Source of the DNA: Mangrovibacter plantisponsor
GTDB lineage: Bacteria > Pseudomonadota > Gammaproteobacteria > Enterobacterales > Enterobacteriaceae
NCBI RefSeq assembly: GCF_003182475.1
Contig: NZ_QGTS01000006.1
Location: forward strand, 62,001 to 126,000
Direction of reading: 5' to 3'
Length of the DNA: 64,000 nt
Shown here: one piece after another, positions 40,591-53,739 of the stretch
Layout: every line of letters begins with the position of its first letter
Numbering within the stretch: position 1 is the stretch's first letter
Translations under genes and position numbers: made by a program
The notes under the pieces: generated by a model
Database searches by the model: none
What the model saw: the letters and a program-made list of their open reading frames with translations, nothing else
What the model was told of the DNA's origin: nothing

Positions 40591-43296
40591 TTAGCTCAGG
40601 CGCCCATGGCACTGCTTATATTTTTTGCCTGAGCCGCAAGGGCAAGGATCATTACGACCCACTTTACGATCACCGGTCTGTTCAGCCAGAGACTGTGCAG
40701 CCTGGAGATCATCACTTTGATGGCTCAGTTGCTGCATTTGCGCCAGGCGCTCAGCCTCTTCACGGCGTTGCTGTTCCATGGCTTCAACTTCTTCCGGTAA
40801 ACGCACCTGAACTTTGCTCAGCGTACTGATTACTTCGTACTTCAGTGACTCCAGCATAGCTGCGAACATAGAGAAAGATTCACGTTTATACTCTTGCTTA
40901 GGATCTTTTTGCGCATAGCCGCGCAAGTGAATCCCCTGACGCAGGTAATCCATGGCAGCAAGGTGCTCTTTCCACAGGCTGTCCAGCGTCTGCAGCATCA
41001 CACCTTTTTCGAAATTGCGCATCATCTCGGTGCCGACAATTTCTTCTTTACGCTGATAGACTTCAACAGCCATCTGCAGAATACGTTCACGCAATGTTTC
41101 TTCGTGCAGTTCAGGCTCTTTGTCCAGCCATTCAGAAATCGGCAGTTCGAGGTCGAAATCACTTTTCAGACGCTCTTCCAAACCAGGGATATCCCACATC
41201 TCTTCCAGAGACTGAGGCGGAATATGGGCATCAATCGTGGTTTTAAATACATCTTCACGAATGCTGTTGATTGTCTCGCTGACATCAGTTGCATCCAGCA
41301 ATTCGTTACGCTGAGTATAAATTGCACGCCGCTGGTCATTCGCCACATCATCATATTCCAGCAATTGCTTACGAATATCAAAGTTGCGGCTTTCAACTTT
41401 ACGCTGCGCGTTGGCGATAGCTTTGGTAACCCAGGGGTGCTCAATGGCTTCGCCTGGTTTCATCCCCAGTTTACGCATCATGTTAGACACGCGGTCTGAT
41501 GCGAAAATACGCATCAGGGCATCTTCCATTGACAGATAGAAACGTGATGAACCCGGGTCGCCCTGGCGGCCTGAACGGCCACGCAACTGGTTATCGATAC
41601 GGCGCGATTCATGGCGTTCAGTACCGATAATATGCAGACCACCGGATGCCAGTACAGCATCGTGACGTTGCTGCCAGTTACTCTTGATTTCAGCAATTTG
41701 TTCTTCAGTTGGCGCTTCAAGCTCGGCCAACTCAGCCTGCCAGCTACCACCCAACATAATATCAGTACCACGGCCAGCCATGTTGGTGGCGATAGTAACA
41801 GAGCCAGGGTAACCGGCCTGAGCAACAATGTCTGCTTCACGCGCATGGAACTTCGCATTCAGTACATTGTGTTTGATGCCTGCTTTCGTCAGTTCCTGAG
41901 CAACCAGTTCAGATTTCTCAATGGAGATAGTACCAACCAGAACAGGCTGGCCATTTGCAGTACGATCACGAATATCTTCAATGATCGCGCCAATTTTCTC
42001 TGCTTCGGTCATGTAGACCAGGTCAGCCATGTCTTTACGAACCATAGGCCGGTTGGTTGGCACAACAACAGTGTCCAGTTTATAGATTGAACTGAACTCA
42101 AAAGCTTCGGTATCTGCCGTCCCCGTCATACCCGCGAGTTTTTCATACAGGCGGAAGTAGTTCTGGAAGGTTATTGACGCCAGGGTCTGGTTTTCATTCT
42201 GAATATCAACCCCTTCTTTTGCTTCCACTGCCTGGTGAAGGCCATCAGACCAACGACGCCCGTGCATGGTACGGCCAGTATGTTCATCAACAATGATGAC
42301 TTCGCCGTCTTTTACAATGTAATCAACATCGCGGGTAAACAGGGCATGTGCACGCAGCGCCGCCGTTACGTGGTGCATCAGCATAATATTGGCCGGTGAA
42401 TACAAAGATTCACCTTCATCCATAATGCCTTCCTGTACCAGTAATTCTTCTATCAGCACCAGACCACGTTCAGTCAGGTTAACCTGGCGTGCTTTTTCAT
42501 CTACGGAGAAGTGACCTTCACCCTGGAAGGTGTCGGAATCTTCTTTTTCCTGGCGGACCAGATGAGGAATGATGGTGTTCACACGGCGGTACATTTCTGA
42601 GCTGTCTTCCGCCGGGCCAGAAATGATCAATGGAGTACGCGCTTCATCGATAAGGATGGAGTCAACTTCATCCACCAGCGCATAATGCAGTTTACGTTGA
42701 ACACGCTCTTCCGGGCTGAATGCCATGTTGTCACGCAGGTAATCGAACCCGTACTCATTGTTGGTGCCGTAAGTAATATCTGCAGCATAAGCTTCACGCT
42801 TCGCTGGCGCTGGCATACCTGGCAGGTTGATACCCACGCTCAGGCCCAGGAATTCAAACAGCGGGCGGTTATTCTCAGCATCACGCTGGGCGAGGTAATC
42901 GTTCACCGTTACTACATGCACACCTTTACCGCTCAGGGCATTCAGGTAAGCAGGTAATGTTGCTGTCAGTGTTTTACCTTCACCAGTACGCATTTCTGCA
43001 ATGCAGCGCTCATTGAGCACCATACCACCGAGCAACTGGACATCAAAGTGGCGCATACCAAATACGCGTTTACTGGCTTCACGAACTACCGCGAACGCTT
43101 CAGGCAGGATACTTTCCAGTGCGTCGCCTTTCTCCAGGCGTGCACGGAACTCGCCTGTTTTGCCTTTGAGTTCATCATCTGACAATTTTTCAATTGCCGG
43201 TTCCATGGCGTTAATTTGCGTAACAAGTTTACGCATACGACGCAATGTACGGTCGTTACGGCTTCCGAATACTTTAGTTAATAGTTTGACTAACAT
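40591..43296 (-). CDS. secA: Preprotein translocase ATPase SecA
   Basis: SecA drives proteins through SecYEG with ATP. The 901-residue protein has Walker A in [11 protein letters not shown] (about 102-110), the DEAD-type [10 protein letters not shown] segment and the preprotein cross-linking and helical scaffold regions. The C-terminal zinc-binding SecB site ([14 protein letters not shown]) is intact. It is 60 bases after secM, whose translational pause is expected to control its translation. Confidence 0.98.
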   Translation of the reverse strand: MLVKLLTKVFGSRNDRTLRRMRKLVTQINAMEPAIEKLSDDELKGKTGEFRARLEKGDALESILPEAFAVVREASKRVFGMRHFDVQLLGGMVLNERCIAEMRTGEGKTLTATLPAYLNALSGKGVHVVTVNDYLAQRDAENNRPLFEFLGLSVGINLPGMPAPAKREAYAADITYGTNNEYGFDYLRDNMAFSPEERVQRKLHYALVDEVDSILIDEARTPLIISGPAEDSSEMYRRVNTIIPHLVRQEKEDSDTFQGEGHFSVDEKARQVNLTERGLVLIEELLVQEGIMDEGESLYSPANIMLMHHVTAALRAHALFTRDVDYIVKDGEVIIVDEHTGRTMHGRRWSDGLHQAVEAKEGVDIQNENQTLASITFQNYFRLYEKLAGMTGTADTEAFEFSSIYKLDTVVVPTNRPMVRKDMADLVYMTEAEKIGAIIEDIRDRTANGQPVLVGTISIEKSELVAQELTKAGIKHNVLNAKFHAREADIVAQAGYPGSVTIATNMAGRGTDIMLGGSWQAELAELEAPTEEQIAEIKSNWQQRHDAVLASGGLHIIGTERHESRRIDNQLRGRSGRQGDPGSSRFYLSMEDALMRIFASDRVSNMMRKLGMKPGEAIEHPWVTKAIANAQRKVESRNFDIRKQLLEYDDVANDQRRAIYTQRNELLDATDVSETINSIREDVFKTTIDAHIPPQSLEEMWDIPGLEERLKSDFDLELPISEWLDKEPELHEETLRERILQMAVEVYQRKEEIVGTEMMRNFEKGVMLQTLDSLWKEHLAAMDYLRQGIHLRGYAQKDPKQEYKRESFSMFAAMLESLKYEVISTLSKVQVRLPEEVEAMEQQRREEAERLAQMQQLSHQSDDLQAAQSLAEQTGDRKVGRNDPCPCGSGKKYKQCHGRLS

Positions 43297-43356
43297 AATA
43301 AATTCCCAAACGCTTCGCTGAGCGATAAAACAAAATGATAAGAGTAGTGGTGTTTA

Positions 43357-43866
43357 TCAGCAGCGAGCCTGCGGGCCTGCACGAATCCCCTGAGCGGTAC
43401 CCAGCCAGTTCGTGAAGGTAAAGGAGAGTGAAGGTGCCATTGCAGGCCAGGGTTCCTGGCGTACAACTGACGGTGGTTTGCTTTCCTGAGTAAGCAGCGC
43501 ACTAAGTGTATCAAGTAATGCAATATGCTGTTTTTCCAGTGGCGAGTCATCGGACACCGAAGCCCCGGCCATCACCTGAGGCGCCATCACAAAAGTCAGG
43601 TGGCGGATAACAGTACGAATTGCATGTTGGTGCCAGTAGTCGACGCTAAAAGTTGACTGGCGGCGGTTGCTTTCCTGCAATTGCGCCAACGAAAGTGCGG
43701 GATTAAAACGATTATAGTTCGCAGTGGTTTCTGCTGGTGTGCTAGCACCCGCGCTGCTGCTCGCTAAAACAGGTAGCCCAAAACTGGCCGCGACCATCCC
43801 TAACAGGAGATGGGGCCAGAAATATCGTCTACCTAATTGTCGCCAACGCGCAAATATACCAGACAC
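43357..43866 (-). CDS. secM: Secretion monitor SecM
   Basis: SecM stalls ribosomes at its own C-terminus and so exposes the secA ribosome-binding site when export is slow. The 169-residue protein has a long signal peptide (WPHLLLGMVAASFGLPVLA). The arrest peptide is conserved: Phe149, Trp154, Leu155 and Gly160-Pro165 (GIRAGP). E. coli has Ile rather than Leu after Trp. The middle of the protein diverges from E. coli. It lies between lpxC and secA. Confidence 0.93.
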   Translation of the reverse strand: MSGIFARWRQLGRRYFWPHLLLGMVAASFGLPVLASSSAGASTPAETTANYNRFNPALSLAQLQESNRRQSTFSVDYWHQHAIRTVIRHLTFVMAPQVMAGASVSDDSPLEKQHIALLDTLSALLTQESKPPSVVRQEPWPAMAPSLSFTFTNWLGTAQGIRAGPQARC

Positions 43867-44072
43867 TCTATTTCACCAAAGGAATTGAATCATTTTGGCT
43901 ATTCAAACTGACAAGCCACATTTTAGCGACCAAATAGTATCACCAAACGCGCCGTTCATCAGCTTAATCCCTGCGATGAACCCCGAAAAAACGCGTAACA
44001 AATGAGCGAACAAACCGATTAAATGAAAAAACAGGAGCAAAAAAGAGGAAATAGCTGTTGTGCAGCAGAAAT

Positions 44073-44126
44073 AAAAAACGACTGGGTCACCAGGCCGGAG
44101 AGAGTGCCTGATTAACCAGTCGTTTT
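44073..44126 (-). terminator. lpxC: Terminator of the dcw cluster after lpxC
   Basis: On the minus strand, AAAACGACTGG and CCAGTCGTTTT pair perfectly (11 bp), with an inner 5-bp CAGGC/GCCTG stem, and are followed by a T6 run. It ends lpxC transcription 16 bases after the stop. Confidence 0.88.
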
Positions 44127-44141
44127 AAACGTATCTCGCCC

Positions 44142-45152
<1,011 letters not shown>

Positions 45153-45159
45153 CTAATTC

Positions 45160-46305
45160 TTAGTCTGCCTGCTTACGCAGGAAGGCTGGAATATCCAGAT
45201 AATCAGGTTCTTTATTGCTCTGGGAAGCCGTATCGTTCACGACTTTCGCCACATTTTTCTGTTCTGGCTGCAACTGAGTCATACCGCTCTGGTAACCCAT
45301 AACCGGCTGCTGCTGTTGCTTGTTGGTTACCAACGTGATTTCAGGACGTTTGTCCATACCAATCCCGGTGGCAACAACAGTCACACGCAGCTCGTCGTTC
45401 ATTTCTGGATCCAGAGAAGTACCGATAACCACTGTAGCATTATCAGACGCGAAAGCACGGATAGTATTACCAACAGTTTCGAACTCATCCAGACGCAGGT
45501 CGAAGCCAGCGGTGATGTTGACCAGCACGCCACGAGCGCCAGACAGATCGATATCTTCCAGCAGTGGGCTGGAGATAGCCATTTCAGCAGCTTCTTCAGC
45601 ACGGTCTTCGCCGGTTGCCACACCTGAGCCCATCATGGCATAACCCATTTCGGACATCACCGTGCGTACGTCAGCAAAGTCAACGTTCATCAGGCCTGGA
45701 CGAGTAATCAGTTCTGCGATCCCCTGTACTGCGCCTTTCAGAACGTCGTTCGCTGCACCGAATGCATCCAGCAAAGAGATGCCACGGCCAAGCACCTTCA
45801 GCAGTTTGTCGTTCGGAATCGTAATCAATGAATCGACATGCTTGGACAGTTCAGTGATACCCTGCTCCGCGAATGCCATGCGCTTTTTGCCTTCAAAATT
45901 AAAAGGCTTGGTCACCACAGCAACGGTCAGAATACCTAAATCTTTTGCAACTTCAGCAACAACTGGCGCTGCACCGGTTCCGGTACCACCGCCCATACCA
46001 GCTGCGATAAAGACCATATCAGCACCTTCCAGTGCAGAACGCAACGCTTCACGGTCTTCTTCCGCTGCATTACGGCCTACTTCCGGGTTTGCACCAGCAC
46101 CCAGACCTTTAGTGATGCCACTACCGATCTGAATTGTCTGGCCAACGGCTGTTTTACGCAGTGCTTGTGCATCAGTATTGACGGCGAAAAATTCAACGCC
46201 TTCAATACGTTCGCGCACCATGTGTTCTACGGCATTACCGCCGCCACCACCGACGCCGATGACTTTAATCACCGCGTCATTGGTCAGTTCCATAGGTTCA
46301 AACAT
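45160..46305 (-). CDS. ftsZ: Cell division GTPase FtsZ
   Basis: FtsZ is the tubulin-like GTPase that forms the division ring. The 381-residue protein has the GTP signature GMGGGTGTG (near 105-113), the catalytic loop with [11 protein letters not shown], and a flexible linker. The C-terminal peptide [14 protein letters not shown] binds FtsA and ZipA. It is two residues shorter than in E. coli, in the linker. It follows ftsA by 62 bases. Confidence 0.98.
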   Translation of the reverse strand: MFEPMELTNDAVIKVIGVGGGGGNAVEHMVRERIEGVEFFAVNTDAQALRKTAVGQTIQIGSGITKGLGAGANPEVGRNAAEEDREALRSALEGADMVFIAAGMGGGTGTGAAPVVAEVAKDLGILTVAVVTKPFNFEGKKRMAFAEQGITELSKHVDSLITIPNDKLLKVLGRGISLLDAFGAANDVLKGAVQGIAELITRPGLMNVDFADVRTVMSEMGYAMMGSGVATGEDRAEEAAEMAISSPLLEDIDLSGARGVLVNITAGFDLRLDEFETVGNTIRAFASDNATVVIGTSLDPEMNDELRVTVVATGIGMDKRPEITLVTNKQQQQPVMGYQSGMTQLQPEQKNVAKVVNDTASQSNKEPDYLDIPAFLRKQAD

Positions 46306-46367
46306 AGTTTCTCTCCGTTTTGTGCCTGTCGCCTGAGACTACTTATTGTCATAGTCTCTTAATAAAA

Positions 46368-47624
46368 TTAAAACTCTTTTCTCAGCCAGCTATTAATTCG
46401 TTTAAACCACGAAGTGACTGATGTGTGCTTTTCCACTTCAGCTTCACCGGTTAAATGCGATTCCTTGCCGTAATGTAATAACCCAACTGCGGTTGAATAA
46501 TACGGCTCCTGGGCATAATCGGTAAGACCTGTGATATTTAAAGGCTGACCAATGCGCACCTGAGTATGGAATACTCGTTGGGCACACGCGGCCAAACCTT
46601 CCATTTGGGCTGCGCCACCTGTCAGCACAATCCCTGCAGCCAGGTGGTGTTTGACACCTTGCTGGCGTAACTGTTCCTGCAGTTGCAGGATCTCTTCATT
46701 CACCAAATTCAACAATTCGGTGTAGCGAGGCTCGATAACCTCTGCCAAAGTCTGGCGCTGAAGGCTGCGCGGCGGCCTGCCACCCACGCTGGGTACTTCA
46801 ACACTTTCATCTTTGCCCACCAGTGACCCCAGTGCACAACCGTGACGCACTTTAATAGCTTCTGCATCGCTGGGCGGTGTACCAAAAGCGTAAGCGATAT
46901 CACTGGTGACCACATTCCCTGCGTAAGGAATGACCTTGGTGTGGCGCAACGCGCCGCCAGTGTATACTGCCATATCCATTGTACCACCGCCGATATCGAC
47001 GACACAGACGCCCAACTCGCGCTCATCTTCTGTCAGTACAGCGTAGCTTGAGGCCAGCCCGGCGAAAATCAGTTGATCAACCTTCAGGCCACAACGCTCC
47101 ACGGCTTTCACGATATTTTTCGCCATATCGTTGTGGCAGGTAATCAAGTGCACCTTGGCCTGCATACGCACACCCGATAAACCAACCGGGTTTTTAATCC
47201 CTTCCTGGTAATCAATGGCATATTCTTGTGGAATGACGTGCAGTACACGATGTTCATCTCTTACGCGAACAGATTTCGCCGTATGCACCACATTTTCCAC
47301 ATCTTCCTGGGTTACTTCTTCTTCTGAAATTGGCACCATGCCGATTTCGTTCTGGCAGCTAATGTGTTTACCTGACAGCGCCAGGTAGACAGAAGATATT
47401 TGGCAGTCTGCCATTAACTCTGCCTGATCAATGGCACGCTGTACGCACTTAACCACAGATTCAAGATCGTTAACCCCGCCTTTATCCATACCACGGGACG
47501 GACAACTTCCCACACCGATAATGTTAATCACTCCGTCGGGCAGAACTTCCCCTACTAAAGCGGCAACTTTTGCAGTGCCAATCTCCAGTCCAACCACCAG
47601 TTTTCTGTCCGTCGACTTAATCAT
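46368..47624 (-). CDS. ftsA: Cell division protein FtsA
   Basis: FtsA is an actin-like ATPase that tethers FtsZ to the membrane. The 418-residue protein has the [10 protein letters not shown] phosphate loop, the 1C subdomain, and the [13 protein letters not shown] motif. The C-terminal amphipathic helix [13 protein letters not shown] is the membrane anchor. Its start overlaps the ftsQ stop by four bases. Confidence 0.98.
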   Translation of the reverse strand: MIKSTDRKLVVGLEIGTAKVAALVGEVLPDGVINIIGVGSCPSRGMDKGGVNDLESVVKCVQRAIDQAELMADCQISSVYLALSGKHISCQNEIGMVPISEEEVTQEDVENVVHTAKSVRVRDEHRVLHVIPQEYAIDYQEGIKNPVGLSGVRMQAKVHLITCHNDMAKNIVKAVERCGLKVDQLIFAGLASSYAVLTEDERELGVCVVDIGGGTMDMAVYTGGALRHTKVIPYAGNVVTSDIAYAFGTPPSDAEAIKVRHGCALGSLVGKDESVEVPSVGGRPPRSLQRQTLAEVIEPRYTELLNLVNEEILQLQEQLRQQGVKHHLAAGIVLTGGAAQMEGLAACAQRVFHTQVRIGQPLNITGLTDYAQEPYYSTAVGLLHYGKESHLTGEAEVEKHTSVTSWFKRINSWLRKEF

Positions 47625-48457
47625 TGTTGTTTTGCCTGTGCCTGATTCTGTTGTTGATTAGTTCCTTCAACGGGAGCCGGGGCCGGAGCCCAACCCACCG
47701 CGGCACCTGAGTCATAGCGCAGGTCAACATAACTAATAAGCTTGTTGTCCGTCTGCGCCTGCTTTAAAAGAACTGGGTAAAGTTCGATAAAGCGGTTCAG
47801 GCGTTTCATCGTATCGCCACGGCCGAGGTTGAGTTTAATCCCGTCATTCAGGGTTAAAACCCACGACCGTCTGGCCGTCATGGCTGCATCCTTCAACGTA
47901 AACCTGGATTTCGCCAGCACATCACTCATTGCCCGGTATCCTTCAAGGACTTCAACCTCGCTTCCTTCCGGACCAGACAGACCCGGCAATACTTGTTTTG
48001 CCGACCTGTCAGCAGGTGCACTGAATGAATTCCCTTGTGCATCAATCATGTGCTGGTCATTCCAGCGTGCAATCGGCACATATTCAACCAGATGAATCTT
48101 CAATTCATCAGGCCACTGTTTTCTGACACTGGCCTGTTTTATCCAGGGAAGCCGTTCTATTTGCTGCTGGATAATGTCTACATCCTGCGTCATAAACGTT
48201 CCTGGCGCGCCCAAAGCCAATATTGACTGGCGAATATCATCATTACGTGTGTAATGGCGCTCACCCGTCACAACAAGACGAGACAGAGGCAAGCGCTGAG
48301 CATCTTCCATCCAGCGCACAACCATCCAGCCGCCGATAAAGATTGTCAGTAGTACCGCCATCAGAAAGATAATGCCCGCAAGACGCGAGCCATTACTGCG
48401 CCCGGAAAAGGCTTTTTCTTCCTGTTGAGTACGTGTATTCAACGCCGCCTGGGACAT
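47621..48457 (-). CDS. ftsQ: Cell division protein FtsQ
   Basis: FtsQ is a bitopic division protein that recruits FtsB and FtsL. The 278-residue protein has a short cytoplasmic tail, one membrane helix (about 28-50), a POTRA domain ([20 protein letters not shown]) and the beta domain, and a Gln-rich C-terminus. In E. coli ddlB lies directly upstream; here a 39-codon remnant of it does. The remnant stop (TGA) is one base from the ftsQ ATG, so translation is probably coupled. Confidence 0.98.
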   Translation of the reverse strand: MSQAALNTRTQQEEKAFSGRSNGSRLAGIIFLMAVLLTIFIGGWMVVRWMEDAQRLPLSRLVVTGERHYTRNDDIRQSILALGAPGTFMTQDVDIIQQQIERLPWIKQASVRKQWPDELKIHLVEYVPIARWNDQHMIDAQGNSFSAPADRSAKQVLPGLSGPEGSEVEVLEGYRAMSDVLAKSRFTLKDAAMTARRSWVLTLNDGIKLNLGRGDTMKRLNRFIELYPVLLKQAQTDNKLISYVDLRYDSGAAVGWAPAPAPVEGTNQQQNQAQAKQQ

Positions 48458-48458
48458 A

Positions 48459-48578
48459 TCACTCCGCCAGTTCCAGTGTATTTACAACAAACTGCCCAAA
48501 AGCTTTGGGGCCAGGCTGGAACACAACAGGTAACTGACCTGCGTTGCCACCCTGTAAAAATGCTAATTTCTCAACCAT
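48459..48578 (-). pseudogene. ddlB: ddlB remnant: 39-codon in-frame internal deletion
   Basis: Between murC and ftsQ, where E. coli has the 306-residue D-alanine-D-alanine ligase DdlB, a 120-base reading frame remains. Its first residues [12 protein letters not shown] resemble the DdlB start (MTDKIAVLLGGT) and its last residues [13 protein letters not shown] resemble the DdlB end (FSQLVVRILELAD). About 265 codons are missing, including the whole ATP-grasp catalytic core, so it cannot be a ligase. The ATG overlaps the murC stop as in E. coli, and the stop is followed after one base by the ftsQ ATG. Uninterrupted frame and both couplings suggest selection to keep translation running from murC to ftsQ. 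No ddl gene is in the window. Confidence 0.9.
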
Positions 48579-50046
48579 GGCTGTCTTCCTCCTGTAACTG
48601 AGGAACCAGACGTGTCTCTGCCAAAGTACGCGCTATCTTGCCAATATTGCCCGCCCCCTGAACCAGCACTAAATCATTCCCCGACAGAATCGGCGCCAAC
48701 ATTTGGGCTACCTGTGCATGATCGGAAACCAGAATCGGGTCAACCTTGCCACGCCCGCGAATAGTACGGCACAGAGAACGGCTGTCTGCGCCAGGGATCG
48801 GTGCTTCTCCAGCCGGGTACACATCCAGCATAATTAGCGCATCAACCTGCGATAACACATTGGCAAAGTCGTCGTACAAATCGCGGGTACGCGTGTAACG
48901 GTGAGGCTGGAACACCATTACCAGGTGTTTGTCCGGCCACCCTGCACGCGCAGCCTTGATAGTTGCGTCAACTTCAGTCGGGTGGTGACCGTAGTCATCA
49001 ACCAACAACGCTTTGCCCTCTTTGCCATTAATGGCATCAAGCGGAAACTCGCCAAGGAAATCGAAACGACGCCCGGTACCGGCAAAACTTTCAAGCGCGC
49101 GTAAAATTGCGCTGTCATCAATGCCTTCTTCGGTTGCTACTGCCACTGCAGCAGCTGCATTCAGGGCGTTATGCCGTCCTGGTGCATTCAACATAACATG
49201 CAGTACGGGTTTATCCTGGCGCAGGATGTCAAAGTGCCCTTGCGCGCCTGACTGCCGGTAGTTTTCAATGCGAACATCCGCATCTTCACTAAAACCGTAA
49301 GTGGTCAGTTGACGCCCAACCCGTGGCAACAACTCTTTGATAACCGGGTCATCCACACACATCACCGCTCTGCCATAAAACGGCAGGTTGTGAAGAAAAT
49401 TAATAAATGTCTGCTTCAGGTTCTCAAAGTCGCCATGGTAAGTATCCATATGGTCGGCTTCGATATTGGTTACCACAGCTACCATTGGCTGCAAATGCAG
49501 GAAAGAGGCATCGCTTTCGTCTGCTTCCGCAATCAGGTAACGGCTGTGCCCTAAACGCGCATGAGTACCTGCCGCTTTGACCAGGCCACCATTCACGAAT
49601 GTCGGGTCAAGACCTGCTTCTGCATAAATACTCGCCACCATCGCCGTGGTGGTAGTTTTCCCATGCGTACCGGCAATAGCAATGCCATGACGAAAGCGCA
49701 TCAATTCCGCCAGCATTTCAGCCCGGCGAATAACCGGAATACGTGCTTCATGAGCAGCAATAATTTCCGGGTTATCCGCCCGAATGGCAGTGGATACCAC
49801 AACCACACTGGCATCGCGGACGTTTTCAGGCCGATGATTAAAGTAAATCGTCGCGCCCAGCGCTGACAGTTGCTGCGTAACCGGGTTTGGCGCTAAATCA
49901 GAACCGCTGATTTGATAACCTTCATTCGCCAGCACTTCGGCAATCCCTCCCATGCCGGCACCGCCGATGCCAACAAAGTGAATGTGCCGCACGCGGCGCA
50001 TTTCAGGAACGATTGAACGCAGTTTTGCCAGTTCTTGTGTATTCAT
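48571..50046 (-). CDS. murC: UDP-N-acetylmuramate-L-alanine ligase
   Basis: MurC adds L-alanine to UDP-N-acetylmuramate. The 491-residue Mur ligase has ATP-binding [11 protein letters not shown] (near 120-130), the carboxylated-lysine region, and the conserved [13 protein letters not shown]. The C-terminal domain carries [12 protein letters not shown]. It is the E. coli length. Its last codons overlap the start of the ddlB remnant. Confidence 0.98.
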   Translation of the reverse strand: MNTQELAKLRSIVPEMRRVRHIHFVGIGGAGMGGIAEVLANEGYQISGSDLAPNPVTQQLSALGATIYFNHRPENVRDASVVVVSTAIRADNPEIIAAHEARIPVIRRAEMLAELMRFRHGIAIAGTHGKTTTTAMVASIYAEAGLDPTFVNGGLVKAAGTHARLGHSRYLIAEADESDASFLHLQPMVAVVTNIEADHMDTYHGDFENLKQTFINFLHNLPFYGRAVMCVDDPVIKELLPRVGRQLTTYGFSEDADVRIENYRQSGAQGHFDILRQDKPVLHVMLNAPGRHNALNAAAAVAVATEEGIDDSAILRALESFAGTGRRFDFLGEFPLDAINGKEGKALLVDDYGHHPTEVDATIKAARAGWPDKHLVMVFQPHRYTRTRDLYDDFANVLSQVDALIMLDVYPAGEAPIPGADSRSLCRTIRGRGKVDPILVSDHAQVAQMLAPILSGNDLVLVQGAGNIGKIARTLAETRLVPQLQEEDSHG

Positions 50047-50112
50047 TCTTTAAACCTGAGGCTCTTTGCCTTCACATCAAAAACATGCGGTTGCCTGTCG
50101 CAACCCGACACA

Positions 50113-51180
50113 TCAGGCTCTGGCCTGATGCACAATCTCATTTGCCACACGTTGTGTTGCATCAGGAATCGCTGCTTCCCGGGCTAATTTCGCCATCGAG
50201 AGCAGAACCTGACGATCCCAACCACTCAGAATATCGGCCACGGCCTGAGCCGTGAATTGCGGTTGCTCCAAAATGCGTGCAGCCCCGGCTTTTTCCAGTG
50301 GCGCAGCATTCCAGTATTGCTGGCGGTCTTTATGCTGAAAAGGCACAAAAATAGCGGGTAAACCCGCAGCAGCAATTTCACTAACTGTCAGAGCTCCGGA
50401 GCGGCAGACCACAACATCTGCCCAGGCATACGCCTGAGCCATATCGTCAATAAACTCAGTAACTTTATGCCTGACAGGCGTTGCCGTTGCATAAGCCTGC
50501 GAAACCTCTTCTCCGGCACCTTTCCCACACTGATGCCAAATGGTGATGTGTTCCCCTAATTGCGCGGCAACTCCGGGCATTGTTTGGTTGAGCACCCGGG
50601 CGCCCTGAGAACCACCCACCACTAATACCCGAACTGGCCCGGTACGCCCGGACAGCCTGTCTTGCGGTAATGGCAGTGCCAGCACATCCTCACGGACAGG
50701 GTTACCCACAACATCTGCCTTAGGGAAAGCCCCCGGGAATGCCTGCATTACTTTACTGGCAATGCGCGACAACCATTTATTGGTTAACCCGGCAATGCCA
50801 TTTTGCTCATGCAAAACCACAGGAATACCCAACGACCATGCAGCCAGGCCGCCAGGGCCGGACACATAACCACCCATGCCTAATACCACATCCGGGCGAT
50901 AATTTTTCATAATGGCCCGGGCCTGACGCCAGGCGTTAAATATCCGCCATGGTGCCAGTAACATGGCTTTCAGCCCTTTACCGCGAATCCCTGAAATACG
51001 AATAAAATCAATTTCGATACCACGCGCCGGAACCAAATCTGCTTCCATGCGGTCTGCGGTACCCAGCCAGCGAACCTGCCAGCCCTGAGCCATCAAATAG
51101 TGAGCAACAGCAAGCCCGGGGAAAACGTGCCCGCCAGTCCCGCCAGCCATCACCATTAATCGCTTAGGTCCACTACTCAT
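50113..51180 (-). CDS. murG: Undecaprenyldiphospho-muramoylpentapeptide GlcNAc transferase
   Basis: MurG adds GlcNAc to lipid I to make lipid II on the inner face of the membrane. The 355-residue GT28 protein has the N-terminal [14 protein letters not shown] glycine-rich loop and the UDP-GlcNAc site in [19 protein letters not shown]. Its ATG overlaps the ftsW stop by four bases. A 66-base gap separates it from murC. Confidence 0.98.
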   Translation of the reverse strand: MSSGPKRLMVMAGGTGGHVFPGLAVAHYLMAQGWQVRWLGTADRMEADLVPARGIEIDFIRISGIRGKGLKAMLLAPWRIFNAWRQARAIMKNYRPDVVLGMGGYVSGPGGLAAWSLGIPVVLHEQNGIAGLTNKWLSRIASKVMQAFPGAFPKADVVGNPVREDVLALPLPQDRLSGRTGPVRVLVVGGSQGARVLNQTMPGVAAQLGEHITIWHQCGKGAGEEVSQAYATATPVRHKVTEFIDDMAQAYAWADVVVCRSGALTVSEIAAAGLPAIFVPFQHKDRQQYWNAAPLEKAGAARILEQPQFTAQAVADILSGWDRQVLLSMAKLAREAAIPDATQRVANEIVHQARA

Positions 51181-52421
51181 CGTGCACCTCGTGTAAACGC
51201 CTGTGCTTTTTCCAGGCGTGTTTCATAATCAATTCGCAGCAATAATATGATTGCTGTAGACATAATCAGCAGGCTGGAACCACCATAGCTGATAAGCGGC
51301 AGTGTCAGCCCTTTCGTTGGCAGCATACCGGCAGCAGCCCCAACGTTTACCAGTGCCTGGAAGCTAAACCAGATACCGATAGAACATGCCAGAAAACCCG
51401 AGAAACGCTGGTCAATTTCCAAAGCACGCTTGCCAATCGACATGGCGCGAAAAGCGACGAAGAATACCATCAAAAGTGCCAGTACCACACCGATATATCC
51501 CAGCTCCTCACCGATAATCGAGAAGATGAAATCGGTATGTGCTTCGGGCAAATATTCGAGTTTTTGTACTGAATTCCCGAGTCCTTGCCCCCAAAGCTCA
51601 CCGCGCCCGAAGGCCATCAGTGATTGCGTTAACTGGTAGCCGCTGCCAAAAGGATCCTGCCAGGGGTTCCAGAATGAGGTCACACGCCGGATACGATAAG
51701 GCTCGGCCAAAATCAGTAACACCACGGCGGAAATACCCATGCCGATGATGGCAATAAATTGCCAAAGCTTGGCACCCGCCAGGAACAGCATCGCAAGAGT
51801 CGTGACAAACAATACAACCACGGTACCAAGGTCAGGCTGAGCAAGTAATAACACCGCCATTACCAGGATAACGCCCATGGGTTTCAGGAAGCCGCGCAAA
51901 TTGTTACGAACTTCATCCACCTTACGCACCAGGTAGTTGGAGAGATAACAAAACAGCGATAACTTCGAAAATTCCGCTGGCTGAATACGCAGTGGCCCCA
52001 GAGAAATCCAGCGTGATGCCCCGTTTACTGAGCTACCTACCACCAACACAACCAGCAACATAACAATTGAAGCCAGCAGCATAGGCGCACTGTATTTTTG
52101 CCAGAACGTCATAGGCAAACGCAGGGTAACCAGCGCAAGGATAAAAGCCAGCACCAGATACACCCCATCACGCTTAGAGAACAAAAAGGGATCGCCCGCC
52201 AAACGTTGCCCTACGGGCATTGACGCTGAAGTCACCATGACAAAGCCAATTGCCGCCAGCCCCAGAGTCAGCCAGAACAATGTACGGTCATACAACACCA
52301 TACTGTTGGCATCTTTCTCCCGGGACCCCATCACCCAGCCTTTCAGCGCGGTAAATAACCACCCCAGGATAAAAAACCCGGGTAGCCGCGGCATACGAAG
52401 ACGAGGGAGAGATAAACGCAT
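51177..52421 (-). CDS. ftsW: Peptidoglycan glycosyltransferase FtsW
   Basis: FtsW is the SEDS-family septal glycosyltransferase that pairs with FtsI. The 414-residue protein has about ten membrane helices and the catalytic loop with [12 protein letters not shown]. The glycine-rich [12 protein letters not shown] segment is also present. Its start overlaps murD by one base. Confidence 0.98.
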   Translation of the reverse strand: MRLSLPRLRMPRLPGFFILGWLFTALKGWVMGSREKDANSMVLYDRTLFWLTLGLAAIGFVMVTSASMPVGQRLAGDPFLFSKRDGVYLVLAFILALVTLRLPMTFWQKYSAPMLLASIVMLLVVLVVGSSVNGASRWISLGPLRIQPAEFSKLSLFCYLSNYLVRKVDEVRNNLRGFLKPMGVILVMAVLLLAQPDLGTVVVLFVTTLAMLFLAGAKLWQFIAIIGMGISAVVLLILAEPYRIRRVTSFWNPWQDPFGSGYQLTQSLMAFGRGELWGQGLGNSVQKLEYLPEAHTDFIFSIIGEELGYIGVVLALLMVFFVAFRAMSIGKRALEIDQRFSGFLACSIGIWFSFQALVNVGAAAGMLPTKGLTLPLISYGGSSLLIMSTAIILLLRIDYETRLEKAQAFTRGAR

Positions 52422-53737
52422 CAGCCCAACTCCTTCGCCAGTTGCGCGAAGATCTCACCACGCTGTTCAAAGTTTTTAAACTGATCCAGGCTGGCACAGG
52501 CGGGGGATAACAACACCATATCTCCCGGCTTAACCTGCGCAGCTATCAGCCGCATTGCTTCTTCCATCGTTTCGGTTTGTTCCGCCACATCAGGGCGGAG
52601 TTCCGCCAGTTGAGCACCATCCCGGCCAAAGCAATAGAGACGAATGCTGTCCCCCTGAAGGAAAGGACGCAAAGGCGAGAAGTCTGCCGATTTACCATCG
52701 CCCCCCAGCAGCAGATGCAACGCCCCTTCACAATGCAAACCGTTGAGCGCGGCTTCAGTACTGCCAACATTGGTGGCTTTGGAGTCATTAATCCAACGCA
52801 CACCTTTACTTTCCAGCACCAACTCAAAGCGATGAGCCAGGCCGGTAAACGTGGTCAGCGCTTTCAGGCTGCTGGCACGAGGTAAGCCCACTGCATCTGC
52901 CAGCGCCAGTGCCGCCAGCGCATTGGTATAGTTATGCCGCCCAACCAGTTTCATCTCTTTCACATTGAGCACTTTCTCACCTTTAACCCGCAGCCAGGTT
53001 TCACCCTGCTGGCGGTTCAGGTGGTAATCGCCGACATCCACACCAAAACTGACACACCGTTCATCAGCGCCACGCACTGGCATCGTCAATGCGTCATCGG
53101 CATTCACCACGCAGACATGAGCGTTTTCATAAATACGTAACTTGGCGGCACGGTATTGCTGAAGACCGAAAGGATAACGATCCATATGATCTTCAGTGAC
53201 ATTGAGAATAGTGGCCGCGGCAGCATTAAGGCTGTAAGTGGTTTCAAGCTGGAAACTGGAAAGCTCAAGCACATACAACTCATGAGGTGAATCCAACAGC
53301 ATCAGAGCTGGCAGGCCGATATTACCGCCCACACCAACCGAGACGCCTGCAGCTTTCGCCATTTCGCCAACAAGTGTTGTCACCGTGCTTTTACCATTAG
53401 ACCCGGTAACAGCAACAACAGGAGCCTGCACTTCACGGCAAAAGAGTTCTATATCGCCGATGATTTCCACCCCGGCGTCTGCGGCAGCGCTCAGGGCGGG
53501 TGTAGCCAGGGCAATACCAGGGCTGGCGATTATCAAATCTGCTGCAAGAAGCCAGTCTTCATTCAGGCTACCTACATAGCGTTCAATATTTTCCGGAAGC
53601 TTATCTAACCCGGGAGGTGTCGCTCGCGTATCCATTACACGCGGCGTTACCCCCCGCGCAAGGAAGAAATTAACGCAGGAAAGTCCGGTTAAACCCAGGC
53701 CGATGATAACAACGTTTTTGCCCTGGTAATCTGCCAT
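52421..53737 (-). CDS. murD: UDP-N-acetylmuramoyl-L-alanine-D-glutamate ligase
   Basis: MurD adds D-glutamate to UDP-MurNAc-L-Ala. The 438-residue protein has the [18 protein letters not shown] loop (near 112-126), [11 protein letters not shown] and the C-terminal INDSKATN and LLLGGDGK motifs. It lies between mraY and ftsW, overlapping ftsW by one base. Confidence 0.98.
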   Translation of the reverse strand: MADYQGKNVVIIGLGLTGLSCVNFFLARGVTPRVMDTRATPPGLDKLPENIERYVGSLNEDWLLAADLIIASPGIALATPALSAAADAGVEIIGDIELFCREVQAPVVAVTGSNGKSTVTTLVGEMAKAAGVSVGVGGNIGLPALMLLDSPHELYVLELSSFQLETTYSLNAAAATILNVTEDHMDRYPFGLQQYRAAKLRIYENAHVCVVNADDALTMPVRGADERCVSFGVDVGDYHLNRQQGETWLRVKGEKVLNVKEMKLVGRHNYTNALAALALADAVGLPRASSLKALTTFTGLAHRFELVLESKGVRWINDSKATNVGSTEAALNGLHCEGALHLLLGGDGKSADFSPLRPFLQGDSIRLYCFGRDGAQLAELRPDVAEQTETMEEAMRLIAAQVKPGDMVLLSPACASLDQFKNFEQRGEIFAQLAKELG

Positions 53738-53739
53738 GA

